Source: Blastobasis lacticolella
Lineage: Eukaryota > Arthropoda > Insecta > Lepidoptera > Blastobasidae
Length of the DNA: 64,000 bases
Direction of reading: 5' to 3'
Assembly: GCA_905147135.1 (NCBI GenBank)
Contig: LR990044.1
Coordinates: 15,256,122 to 15,320,121 of the forward strand
Shown: one piece after another, positions 1-10,600 of the stretch
Layout of the letters: each line of letters starts with the position of its first letter
How positions within the stretch are numbered: the stretch's first letter is position 1
Notes under the pieces: model-generated
What the model was told of the DNA's origin: nothing
What the model saw: only the letters and a program-made list of their open reading frames with translations
Database searches by the model: none
Position numbers and translations under genes: made by a program

Positions 1-411
1 TGAAATACAATTTAAAATAAAAGTAAAATAAACATTCAAATGCGAAAAAAGATATACTCAATTATAATAACTGGCAAAACTATAAACTGAATATAACATA
101 ATATTATATGTAGCGCGAATGTACAAATAAATACCTAAACTTTAGAAATTCACAAAATATATTTACAAAACTCGCAATAAAAATAATTTAAAATTTTCAG
201 TAACGAAATATGCTCGCGCCGTAACCGAAAATTCCCACGCTTTTATTTTATTTTAATGCTTTACAATGCTAATAAATATTACAAAATAACGAAATCAATC
301 TAAATGAAAACTGTAATCAAGTGTAAAAACTTGTAAAATACAAATATGAAACAAATATTTTGCTCATTCAGTAACTTCTAAGGATTCTGCTATTTAACGT
401 ATTAGTAGCTA

Positions 412-670
412 GTAGAGCTCGTCTAGTCTAAAATGACGCGCCCCACTACTTAGTTAGTTGATTTCGATGTGTGCGTGCAAATATTGATAACGACACTTCA
501 TCTGTGTGGGAGGTGGTGGGAGCGACGCGTGCTCCTACGTTGGTGTCTCACCGGCAACTGAATGACCAATTACAACGGCATTTGTATATGTATTGCGTCC
601 ATATTTTAAACTTGCTTGTGTGCGTTAATGCGATAGTGGGGCGCGTCATTTTAGATTAGACGAGTTCTAC
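412..670. mobile_element. MITE with 37 bp inverted repeats and CTA duplication
   Basis: Positions 412-448 and 634-670 are inverted repeats of 37 bp differing at about two positions; the core is TCTAAAATGACGCGCCCC. The element is flanked on both sides by CTA (409-411 and 671-673). A 3 bp target duplication suits the PIF/Harbinger (Tourist) group, but no transposase is present, so the superfamily is an inference. The interior is noncoding; short open frames in it are chance. Confidence 0.75.
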
Positions 671-1885
671 CTAAGTAGATCTTTTTACGAATTTCCGTAC
701 AAAACTGTCAAATTAGGTGAATTGCAATATGAATCATAATATGAATCATTTGGCGTTGGCAACGTGGCCTTACGGTTGGCGAAATGGAACATATTAGGTT
801 CATAATATGAAACACCCACCGTGGCCTTTTTAGACCCCCTGAACAGCTCCGTAGACTTCCCTACAACACATCTGCCAGCGTGGCTGACCACTGTCCGCGA
901 CCGCGACTATCTAAATGGCGCTTTGGTGGCTACTAGTTAAAAAAAGATTGCCTATCTCAATTATTTTCTATTGAGACAAAGTTTCGGTGCAGTCAACATT
1001 GTTTTTTTTTCTTTTCAAAATGTCAGCGGAAAAAAATAGCTGTGGGTAATTATTGTTCGTATTTATTATTAGAAATAATAAAAATAGAAATTGAAAACAT
1101 TTATTACACGGAAAAACAACACCACAAAATAAAATGTACAAATGTACAGAGTAAAAAAATTAAAAACAACCAGTAAGAAACAGTTTTTTTAATATTATTG
1201 TTACACAGCCACGTTGCATAATTATCACTCGCCTTTAATATCTATTGTAGGGATATCTAAGGTGGAGTGGGCATCCTGTAGTGGTTCACGTACAAATCTT
1301 CCCAAAATCCGAAGAGTGGGTGACGAGGGCTATTTGTTTGCATCCATAGACCCGACCATAAGCCAGGCGTGTCTGGTGAGTTTCCACCTTCAATTATTAT
1401 GAAGTTCCGAAAGATGTTATTGATTGGGAACCAAGTAATCTTTTGCCCCTCATAGTCCGTTTGTCTGAAATTATGTTAAGAAATGCAATAAGTAGTTTAC
1501 TTACGTTCCTCGTCAAATATATTGATATATGGGTATTTGCGAAAGTTAGTAAGGAGAATGTATTTACTATACAACAATACACAAGTATTATAAACAAAAA
1601 CAAATAGGTAAGTATGGAAAATTAAACTAAATTTAAATTATAAATATAAAACCCTAAAAAAACATTATTAAAAAATCTATATCAACAAATGTCTCCTAGA
1701 TTGCAGCCAGGAGATGAAATCCATTACGCTGGCTAAAAACTACTGAACGCATTATGATGAAATTTGGCGTAACGTAGTTTATAGTACACATACCATAATT
1801 TATTCCGAAATTTAATGTGGTTCCACGAGAACGCTACGGAAGAGCTATGTAAAATAATTAAATTAAATAATTTTAATATTCTCAC
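671..1885. other. AT-rich stretch downstream of the esterase exon, no gene seen
   Basis: No convincing exon was found here, including the missing C-terminal esterase exon. The only recognisable item is an 18 bp stretch at 821-838 which, read on the minus strand (GGGGTCTAAAAAGGCCAC), recurs exactly next to two repeat copies at 22.9 and 39.5 kb. Confidence 0.5.
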
Positions 1886-3147
1886 CCAGTATAAATGAAT
1901 GTTCTGTATTTTTCCATTATTGACCTCATAATCACTAAATCATTCCTTGCAAGATTGTCATTAAATATAAAGTTAAGGATTCCACCATGAGGAGCTCCTC
2001 TTGTTATAGTTGGTTCCGTATCACTTGTTGTTCTAATGTATCCAAACTGCATGACTTTATTATCAGCAGTAGACTTCCAGCTTCTTAAAATTGCACTTCT
2101 GATAACAGGAACGATTATTGTTGTGTCCCCAATGTAAGTAAAGTACTGCTCAATAGCATCTTCGTTGATGGTATTGTTGCCAAAGTATAATTGGCGAACA
2201 TTCATTGCAAATGTAGATTTATCTCCTTCATTCAAGTCGGAAAGAGATAAATCTACAGGTAGAAAGGATTCGAAATCAGTTTCCATCCTATGCAGCCACT
2301 GCCCATTTACAATATTGTTGTGGCGAATTGTTCCTTCTTTGTCACTGTAAACATATATTTGAGGAATGTGTAGATATTCCGCAGATTCAAACAATTCAAA
2401 TGGTGCTTTGTCAAGAGCAACGTCTTCTGCATTCAGCTCAGCATCTTCCACGCATGGTGCGAACATAACGGTGTTGTTATAAGGTTGTTGGAATGTGAGC
2501 ATCGCATTGATCAATTCATTCGTGGTAGCACTACTCAATAGCTCGGCTATACCATGTCGGTTATTTTCTACAAATCCAAGTCTGTTTGCTAAAGCGCGTG
2601 CAGAACCGACAGGATCGTAAGATACTGCCCAAGGTGCCATTGCAGAACCACTATGAAGTATAGCTTTATGAACTAAACCATTGGCTTTCTGAGATAAAGT
2701 GATTAGGTCCACCATCGCTGCCCCAGATCCATGACCCATGAGCACGACATTATTAGGATCACCACCAAAAGACTGAATATTCTGCTGAACCCATTTTAAA
2801 CCCTGGATAACATCCTTTAGGCCAGCATTCCCAGGAGCTTCCTCAATGCCAAGACATAGAAATCCAAATACAGACAGACGGTAGTTCAAGGTTACAGCAA
2901 TTAAGTCGAAGTCAACGAAATTTTGAAAGGAATACTGTAGAGGGTTAGATGTTGTATACTCTTCTCCTGTGAGCCATACGATAACCGGTTTTAGCGTATT
3001 GGTGCCTCTTATATTGTCAGTAAAGACGTTTATTGTCAAGCAATCCTCGACTCCGCTTAGTCCATTAGAGTTGAACTGGGCACATAGAATTCCTGTGTCG
3101 TTGGCACGAAATACCTGGTGACCGAAACTCGGTGCAGGCGTAGGTCC
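1886..3147 (-). CDS. Carboxylesterase-like protein, exon 2 (alpha/beta-hydrolase core, catalytic serine lost)
   Basis: This exon encodes residues 87-506 of a type-B carboxylesterase-family protein. Family landmarks in order are the disulfide loop with EDCLTINVF, NYRLSVFGF, PGNAGLKD, FGGDPNNV, the nucleophile elbow GHGSGAA (224-230), SDKEG with the acid Glu (about 357), and GAPHGG with the catalytic His (about 473). In active members the elbow is G-x-S-x-G. Here the third position is Gly and Ser is displaced by one. The usual oxyanion HGGG is LTGEE (about 145-149). The protein is therefore probably non-hydrolytic or atypical. The acceptor is tttcaatttcag before 3147; the likely donor is GTGAGA at 1885, in phase 2. 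About 40-60 C-terminal residues must lie in a further exon that I could not locate. There are NxT sites (NDT, NNT twice). The frame has no stops and looks functional as an expressed gene. Confidence 0.9.
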
Positions 3148-4454
3148 CTGAAATTGAAAAAGCAATCACGCTAACATTGAGATGTCGGTATTAAAGCACT
3201 TAGAGATAAAGAAATAATGCAACAATTTTATAGATTACACAAGGATACTTTTAATTATTGCTCTTATTTTTGGCTTACTGACTTTGAAACGTCAAAACTT
3301 TTAATAATACTGCTTAAAATATCACTTTGCTTTAAATATCATGTTATGCACTTCTACGTGGACCATACTGAAAGCTCAAAATACTAAAAGTTTTTGGAAC
3401 TTGCTACTTACAATAAAAAAAGCAATTACGCACCTAATTTATTTAAAAATGGAACTGTCTGGGAACATGTTACGTTTCAAATAGCGAGACTGTCATATAT
3501 TTTTGTGGCATCCTTTAGAAAACTGTTTGTCGCTATATTAATGAATTTAATATTTTAACAAATTTTTTATTATTTAAGTTTTTTTATTATTTTCTAAAAA
3601 GCTCTGAATTTTAGAAACCAAAAATGATAGCTCATTTCAGAGCAACATGTTAACATTGCAATCGAAAAATAACAAAATCAAAATCGAAATTTTGAATTTT
3701 GAGAAATCCCTCGGCAGCTGAGTAATATAAGAAAAAGGATTAAATAATTTTTAAACCCCCGACTACAGATCGCTCGAATAATTATGAAAAACCAAAATTG
3801 TATATAGTTAGATATAGGGCCATATTATTTCCAAAGTACTGGTAATGGGAGCCCCTGACAGATTTTTCGAGTAGAGTAACTCTTCCAAAATTTTTTTTTT
3901 TTTTTTTGACAATTATTAAATTCCGAAAAGCGGGGAGATATGCTTTGAAAGTTTAGCTTTACATACCAATGCAACACGTGGTTCGAAAGAATTTATATAT
4001 CTCGGAAAATATAACAGTGAGGAGTATGTTTTAAATACTGTAATGTAGAGAAAAGATACACGAGTGACGACAAAAAAAGAGAAAAGATAGGGAAGGACAC
4101 TGATAGGCGGTACACCTGATTTAAAGTGATTACCAATGTCTATGATAAATAATATGTAACATAATTCATGTCATGTGCCCTATGCAACTAAACATACACG
4201 TGTCAATACACATGCTTAAGATCGTACACCACACGGCAAATTCTGCAAATATTCCTAATTTTGTCACAGTGTGGTCACAAGCATGTAACGTGCCAATAGT
4301 CATCAAGGTACGAGTGCGGACGCACCTGTGGTTCTGCATTTTTGTAACATTTAACCTAAGCTCATGAATCGTAGATGTTATAGGTGACAGTCACGACGTG
4401 GGCTATATGTATGTTTATTTGTCACTGAGTTGAGGTAAATGAAAAAGTATTGAC
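3148..4454 (-). other. Intron between the two esterase exons
   Basis: About 1.3 kb of AT-rich noncoding sequence. The acceptor end (tttcaatttcag) is canonical with a pyrimidine tract. The donor GTCAAT after the AAG codon is weak, but it gives a seamless phase-0 join, ENRFK then GPTPAPSF, matching the conserved RFK-x-P block of the family. A GTTTAAG donor eight bases upstream would break that join. Confidence 0.75.
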
Positions 4455-4712
4455 CTTAAACCTGTTCTCTCCAGAGGTGGGTCCCGCGTACGGGATGCCG
4501 TAGAAGGCGTGGTAGCGGCCATCGTCCGCCAAGTAGCCCTCCACCGCTCCCTGCGCCAAACCCACCATCACTGTAGTCGGCAGCGGCTCCAAATCTTCAT
4601 CCGCACTATCCTCTACTGTTCCCTCATAAGGAACTAGTATCTCTCGGTCTATAATATGATGAGCAAAGCAGGCGTATGTTAGAACAAAAAGTAATACAAT
4701 CTGCGTTTTCAT
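4455..4712 (-). CDS. Carboxylesterase-like protein, exon 1 (signal peptide and N-terminus)
   Basis: Encodes residues 1-86. I chose the ATG at 4712 because it opens a classic signal peptide: Lys near the start, then the hydrophobic run IVLLFVLTYACFA, with likely cleavage before HHIID. A longer in-frame reading from about 4778 has no such feature. An acidic linker (about residues 30-42, EDSADEDLEP) follows, then the family N-terminal strand region with GAVEGYL and the conserved FYGIPYAGPTSGENRFK block that precedes the first intron in many insect esterases. It joins in phase 0 to the exon ending at 3147. The product is predicted to be secreted, with the acidic linker a slightly unusual addition. 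Confidence 0.88.
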
Positions 4713-4904
4713 TTTTCCTGTGTTTGAGACCGATATGTGACCGAGACCAATATGTGTTCTGAAATAACAACAAGTCACAACCTGACTTTTATTTATTGGT
4801 TTGTTGCTGATCAGATAGCTGATAATAGATTAGTTTTTAATTTAAATTTCAATGTTAAAGTCATCGTTTTCCATAAATTAAATCAATTAACGTTCCTCGT
4901 CTGT

Positions 4905-4911
4905 CTTTATA
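4905..4911 (-). promoter_or_regulatory. Candidate TATA box for the esterase gene
   Basis: TATAAAG on the minus strand lies about 195 bp upstream of the chosen ATG. This would leave a 5' leader of roughly 160 nt. A ttatttcag at about 4760 on the same strand could instead be the acceptor of a noncoding first exon, in which case the true promoter is further upstream. No initiator motif was recognised. Confidence 0.25.
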
Positions 4912-5059
4912 TCCGCTAACTCCTCCTTAATCACGCAACAGATTTTGATGCGGTTATTGAGAATTTTTTTCTAGGAAGTTTATAATTGCAATACTTAGTA
5001 TCTACATGCATATTACATATAATAGGGAAAGTAAAGTAAGTATAGCACAAAGTAAAAAA

Positions 5060-5165
5060 CGGCCCAGAGGTCATGGTCATACGTGGCGGTACTGGGATTC
5101 GAACTTGGAACCTCGGGACACGAGTCGGGCCTCTTAATCATTAGGCCATCGACGCTCTGCTTAAG
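5060..5165 (-). repeat. SINE family A, tRNA-like head only
   Basis: Read on the minus strand, this is the head shared with the full-length copy at 14295-14606: agcgtcgatggcctaatg (box A) followed by a box B-like GTTCGAATCC and a run to the CCAGTACCGCCA-type end. The body and tail are missing. Confidence 0.6.
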
Positions 5166-5494
5166 TAAACAATCTAATTATAAGTGTATTTCTAGTGTCG
5201 GAAACACAAGAGTGATGCACCTGATATTGCAAAATATGTCCTTGGGCCCACCTCAGTCGTATAATAAAAAAATCATGGCGTTAGAAAAATAATTCCAAGA
5301 AACGCTTATGAAAATCATAACCACTCTTATCACAATAATGATAAAAATAAATTAATTAATTGTAAAATTTGCAATCAAAATACCAATTAGTTATAAATAT
5401 CTGATACCATTTTATAATTAAAATCTGATACTATGTATAAACTATGACGTAGATAATGTTTTGTGTATTTTTAGAGTAGGCAATACGTGAGTGA

Positions 5495-5590
5495 TTCTTC
5501 TGGTATTGCAAACGTCCATAGTTTGCGGTAACTGGTTACCATCAGCCAGGCCGTAAGCTTGTCCGCCTAGTGTTATAATTTTTTTTTAAA
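5495..5590 (+). repeat. Decayed 3' tail of the jockey/CR1-type LINE family
   Basis: The order of words matches the tails elsewhere in the window: ggtattgcaaacgtccata, then ggtaactggttaccatcag, then a short T/A run. It is strongly diverged. Confidence 0.4.
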
Positions 5591-7109
5591 ATATCATGTC
5601 AATAGAAAATAACTAATTACGCCATAACCATGGATTTCTGTTGTTAATGTATTCCCTAATAGTGTAAATGTCTATGCTTAAGTAGTTTCCTTTTAATTCT
5701 TTTCAAGCATATGAATAACTTGCGATCTTCGTTTAAGTTTGTGTATATGTGTTTGAATGTAAGTTGTCCGCAAAATTATAAAAATTGCAAGTTGAATTTG
5801 AACCAGTTTCTGGTGTCCGAATGACCTAAAGACACACCATGGGCATGCCGTAGAGTAAGTGACAATTAAATTTTCTGGTACAGACTGAGGACGAAAGGTC
5901 CGACAGCAAGGTTGTAATTGTGAAAGAAAGCATCCCTATCTCTAGATCTACATGGTAGGTACGTAACACGCGAACGCACGTACGCAAACATACACACACA
6001 CACACACGCACACACACACATCAAAATCTTATTTTAGGTACTTATTTGTGTTTCTTCTTTCTTTTTAACTTATTTTTATTGTAACCCACAATGAAATTGT
6101 TATGTTGCCAACTTGCCACCCACAGTATAGTTTTACCTAAGCATAGATTAATCCTCAGATACAATCTGGCCCCACGGTACAGGCCTGCCCTAGTGTGGAG
6201 ACCATAATAAACTTTTCATTTATCTGTAACACTATTTGTTGTACTGGTAACGTGTAACAACATAATATGTACTAATTTGATTTTTTCAATAAACTTCATT
6301 ATAATTTTTGTATTTGTATAGGGACTGATAAGGACATTTCAGTTGGTATTTGATAGGTTTAAGTAGAAAGGTCGACACTATGCATACCGCTATCGAGTTT
6401 GGAACTGCTTGCATTGACTCGACGAGGATTGTAGTCGTAGATGGCGCCCAAGGTCTGACGATAGATACAGAAAACACAAGAGCTCCATAATAAAACAATA
6501 CTTTTTCCAATCGATCGAATCGAGTTTGGGCTCGTTTTATTTGTCTTGACTAGGACTTTATTACTAGTCCCTACCCGGGTTTTGATGATGGAGACGGACA
6601 GTATACCGTGGTGCTGGTTTCATTCGTCTTGACGAGGATTTTACTCCTTAGACGGTCCCCAGCGCAGGGTCTGATGATGCAAGGTGGCCAGAGAAACACT
6701 TTAATATTAAAACAATGTAAATGATTTTAGGCTTGTTTGATGACTCTAGACAGGGTCTGATAATGGATTGGGAATGTAACCGTAGGAAACATTATAGATA
6801 AGATTAGATTTCTTTATTTATCCATGAAAATTACATTAAATTATCATAAATTTCACAACATAGCAACTCAAAGAGAAAATAACAATGTCATGATAATAAT
6901 TCAGTATAATTAAGTAGTAAAAGTACTTAAACAAATATTTGTTGTATCTGTATGTCAATCGATTAATAATTATCATATTATTATTTATTTATTCTTAGGA
7001 CAATCAACAGTTTTTGTAATATGGATTAGAAGTAAACTTAGTATCAGAAAGCCAAGTACAGATTTTCACAGATAAACTATACCTATAGTCATACTCATTT
7101 GTCAAACTT
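5591..7109. other. Noncoding stretch with CA microsatellite
   Basis: Contains a CA/GT dinucleotide tract at about 5990-6020. The segment 6530-6780 repeats variants of 'cttgactaggacttta ... gggtctgatgatg' three times, at about 6545, 6625 and 6750, suggesting an old degenerate tandem. No gene was seen. Confidence 0.4.
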
Positions 7110-7124
7110 ACAAATAATGTCTAT

Positions 7125-7379
7125 CATCACAGCCCGTAACAGTCCACTGCAGGACTTAGGGTCTCTCCCACGAAAGAGGAGGTAATTGCCATAATCTCCA
7201 CGCTTGGCAGGCGGGTTGGAGATCGCCAGTAATTAAATATTACAATGGAAAATGCTGCTGCCCATTTTCCAGACTACGGAGACTCTTGATCTTTTGCCTC
7301 GAAAACATTAGGCGCCTTGTACGACACCCATGAGAGTAAGGGGTTGGTGCTATTCTACTCTGCCGGACACCACACGGCC
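7125..7379 (-). mobile_element. Family B retroposon (SINE-like), full length, perfect target duplication
   Basis: A 255 bp insertion flanked by the perfect 15 bp duplication ACAAATAATGTCTAT (7110-7124 and 7380-7394). On the minus strand it begins GGCCGTGTGGTG and ends GGGCTGTGATGA. Copies at 43 kb and 54.1 kb start at the same base, which implies a defined 5' end rather than LINE truncation. I see no convincing tRNA A and B boxes, so its head may derive from another small RNA or be unrecognised. Confidence 0.8.
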
Positions 7380-7437
7380 ACAAATAATGTCTATGCAATA
7401 TTATATTAAGGTATATGTAACAGTATACGTATGGATT

Positions 7438-7460
7438 AAAAATAATAATAATAATAATAA
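7438..7460. repeat. AAT trinucleotide microsatellite
   Basis: About seven uninterrupted AAT units. Confidence 0.85.
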
Positions 7461-7738
7461 CATGTCAAGTAAAATAATCAAAATATAATGATAACTTTAA
7501 GTAGTACCGGTGCGATACTTTATTTTATAGACAATTAAAATTATAAAATTAATGTCAAATATTCAATTCATTAATTTATTTATCGAATACATATAAGTTT
7601 GTTAATAGGCGGTCTTTCAATCGACGCCTTAATGTTCCGTCACAACATTTATTTTTAAAATTTGCGGGTAGTTGCTAATTGAACGTTGGGCCGATAACGC
7701 GCGGGTTTTTGTCGAGCAGAGCCAACCGCCGCGGAACA

Positions 7739-7887
7739 GAGGGCTTGCCATGAGCTCTTATAGCAAGACCTATAAAGAACTGCCCTGCTTAGAAAGAGAT
7801 AGCGCTATACGTGTCACATAAGCTTGTCTCGTTCTAAGCAAGGCAGTTCTGTTTAGGTCCAGCTATAAGAGTTCATGGTAAGCCCTC
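7739..7887. mobile_element. Fold-back MITE with ~60 bp inverted arms
   Basis: The left arm, GAGGGCTTGCCATGAGCTCT onward to about 7799, is the inverse of the right arm ending AGCCCTC at 7887. The agreement is roughly 85% and includes TCTTATAGC and AACTGCC-TTGCTTAGAA. The loop is short (about 25 bp), so the element is almost entirely a hairpin. No clear target duplication was found. Confidence 0.7.
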
Positions 7888-8230
7888 AGATTTTAGTTGC
7901 CCCGATTGCCGCTGCTGCTCATTGTTATAAGTAAACCAATGCATCCCTGTCGAGTACGATTTGTCGCCACAAAGACGTTCGTAGAACACAGCACACAGGT
8001 TTCATGATAGAGTCGGAAATTGCCCATACCATAGAAACTTTTTAATAATAAAACAGTTGAAGAGAAATAGGCATCTTCAATATTAATTTGAATTATCAGC
8101 TAACACTTTCGCGATGTTAGTTTGAGATATAAGATAAGTAGGTAATTTATTTAGACTAGGGACAAGAATGGTCCTAATAATGATACTTAAGGGACACCCA
8201 TTCTTAGTAAAGATTCACAAGAGTACATTA

Positions 8231-8549
8231 GGGAACGTACCCATACTACGTGACCTGTTTTTTAAGATTTTTTGACCCCCCCCCTCCCCTCGGTGACCAC
8301 TCGTAGTATATGCCAAGACCCCCCCCCCCCTTAAAGTTTTTCGTAGCATTGACAAGTATTATTTTTAATTATTTCGCAGGCAGAAAGTGTAACAAATGAA
8401 AATAATTTGACTCATATTTGCAATTTCTTGCGGCGAAATCGACTACGTAACAAAAATTTAAGCCACCCCCCCGCTCCTGTGACTGAGCGTAGTATTTTGA
8501 AGATCTCCCTCCCCCCCCTAAACGGGTCACGTAGTATGGGTACGTTCCC
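8231..8549. mobile_element. Tourist-like MITE with TTA duplication
   Basis: The termini GGGAACGTACCCATACTACG (8231-8250) and its inverse (8530-8549) are perfect for at least 20 bp and continue as TGACC. The element is flanked by TTA on both sides (8228-8230, 8550-8552), the preferred target of PIF/Harbinger elements. The 319 bp interior contains several poly-C tracts within inverted subterminal regions and no open frame of note. Confidence 0.85.
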
Positions 8550-8892
8550 TTACATTATTTTTACATTTCTGAAATATATTGTTGTGGACTAGTTATGCAC
8601 AGGGCGCTGCGTATCAGGCGCTCTTCAAATTATATGAATTTCTATATTTAAAATGCCTATATAAAGCGCAATGCGCGCGCGTAACGCGCTTTCCAATATG
8701 CCTGTATCCAAGTTGTATATCGAAAATTGCTTTTACAAATACAAGAAATGTTGAGGATACAAAAGTTATACAAGTTCTGTTACACGTACTGTTAGTTAAT
8801 GAAAATGAGACAAACCAAAACCATTAACCTCACTGATGTTCTATAATGAAATGTAATATTTTATCATCCTATCCGAGATTTGAAATTAGTTT

Positions 8893-9142
8893 CATCATCA
8901 TCATATCAGCCAGAAGACGCCATAGGCCTCCCCCAGAGATCTCCACAAGGGCCGGTCCTGTGCTTTCCGCATCCAGCTAGTACCTGCTATCCTTACCAGG
9001 TCGTCGGTCTACCTTGTAGGAGGCCTACCCACGCTGCTTCTTCCGGTACGTAGTCGCCACTCGAGAACTTTACTGACCCATCGGCCATCTGTTCTTCGAA
9101 CTATGTGCCCTGCCCACTGCTACTTCAGTCTGGCAAAGTCTG
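8893..9142 (-). mobile_element. RTE LINE 3' fragment with 11 bp target duplication
   Basis: A 5'-truncated 250 bp insertion bounded by GAAATTAGTTT at 8882-8892 and 9143-9153. On the minus strand it reads the C-terminal end of an RTE reverse-transcriptase ORF (the 'GRPP..WTDDLVK...W.KAQDR' block) and finishes in a TGATGATGATG tail. Frames are broken, so it is noncoding now. Confidence 0.85.
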
Positions 9143-9187
9143 GAAATTAGTTTATTGTTGTATTTATATTAATGATAATAGGTAAGT

Positions 9188-9305
9188 AAACTGTCAAACT
9201 TGACAATTGTAAATGGTGTTGCCATTTATAAAGCTCGTAAGCTCCTCGGTAGAAAATATTGTGCAATATTCTATTCGGACGAGCTCAAAATGGCAACACC
9301 AAGGT
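9188..9305 (-). repeat. Small inverted-repeat element (copy 1 of 2)
   Basis: GGTGTTGCCATTT at 9215-9227 is inverted as AAATGGCAACACC at 9288-9300, with GAGCTCG-like subterminal pairing. The flank AAACTGTCAAACTTGA is also shared, in opposite orientation, with the copy at 29850-29962. Confidence 0.55.
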
Positions 9306-9854
9306 TTACCGTTAGTGAATAAATACCAACTATAAGTTAATGATGTTTTTGTTCAATACACAAAGTATAACACCATACTTCTGACTTTCAATTATCATCC
9401 AACAGTACTTACTAAAGTCACGTTATAAATAAATTAAAACTTAAATAACTTTTAATATTCACTATTCTGTTGAACATACAACCTGTGTCTGAAACCTTGT
9501 AGATGGTAATTTTGTAGTTGACAGTTCCATTAAAGTTGAACATCGCAAGATTACAGGATTCTCATGTTCAGACTTCAATTTTCTCATAGTATCAAAGGCG
9601 GGAGCATGCGAGCTCCCAGGAAGCCCGCAACAACGTTTGCTGGAAATGACATCCTCTGAGAGGTGGATACCGGAAATTATCGTCTGTTTGTCTTCCGCCA
9701 GCACCTCGCAATGTTGCCATGTGGAAATTAAAAATCATGCAGATGACGCATAGGCACCTATTATAAAAAGAGGATTTGCCCCGATGTCGTTGAGGTTCAC
9801 GTGCAAATATACTTGTCGTTTGAAACATCTTTTGCGATAACTTATTCAACTTCT

Positions 9855-10015
9855 CAAAAGTTATCTAAACTACTGGACCCATTTTAATGAGACAAAGCTA
9901 AGAATCATCTCGACTAAATTGCTTTTCAAATATAGAAAGAAAACCGCATTGAAATCAGAGCTACGATGCCACAGATACACAAAACCACAAAGCTATAGAT
10001 ACACATGTCAAACTT
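9855..10015 (+). repeat. Interspersed repeat, copy 1 (ACTACTG...ACCGCATTGAAAT)
   Basis: Shares an ordered series of words with 11260-11400: aaactactg, aaagcta-gaat, ttttcaaat/ttttaaat, and accgcattgaaat. Class not recognised. Confidence 0.5.
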
Positions 10016-10443
10016 ATAACCTCATTTTTTCGTTGGGCGTCTATAAACCCATTTGATTGACGCATTATAAAGAAAGTGTAGACACGCTCACGCTCTACCA
10101 ATATAACAATGTTTGTTACCGTTCACACTCACACATTTAGTTTACTATAATACGTAAACAGCGGTGGTTAAAGGTAAACTCATCATCATAAAAATAATAA
10201 AAAAAAACATTACAAAATCACGTGAGACGTTGATTACGTACCTTCCCCTAAATAATGCACCCTCCATAATATGGAAGCATATGGAGACATATCCGTGCAT
10301 AATCATGTAAACCGTGTGACAGGAAAAAATGACACAATATTATCATGGTAGCCCTTGCAACAAAATGTTGAAAAACAAAATAGGGTACGTCCAGAAAGTA
10401 AGTAAACTAGGCTATCTGAAAACCTACATCCCGATTAATTATA

Positions 10444-10600
10444 GACGACCTGAGTGATTCAGTTAGTTCACATGTCTGGCACGCAGAGGTCCCGTGGTCG
10501 ATACTTGGCCGAGCAGAAATTGAAATGATGGATTTTTATTTCTGTTACTTGTCTGGGTGTAGTATGTATAATAAGCCTTGGCACAAGCTTTTTTATGCAC
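10444..10600 (+). mobile_element. SINE family D, degenerate copy
   Basis: Starts gacgacctgagtgattcag and continues through a decayed box B (gtggtcgatact) to the family body (gcagaaattgaaatgatg, then ttctgttac-tgtctgggtg). It aligns with the better copies at 17 and 37.5 kb but lacks the 3' half. Confidence 0.7.

Noticed and set aside
1200..1402. Missing C-terminal esterase exon downstream of 1886
   Set aside because: Neither strand shows the expected C-terminal esterase motifs there; the exon must lie elsewhere, probably left of the window.
5990..6020. CRISPR-like or regulatory significance of the CA tract
   Set aside because: An ordinary dinucleotide microsatellite; no spacer-repeat structure exists anywhere in the window.
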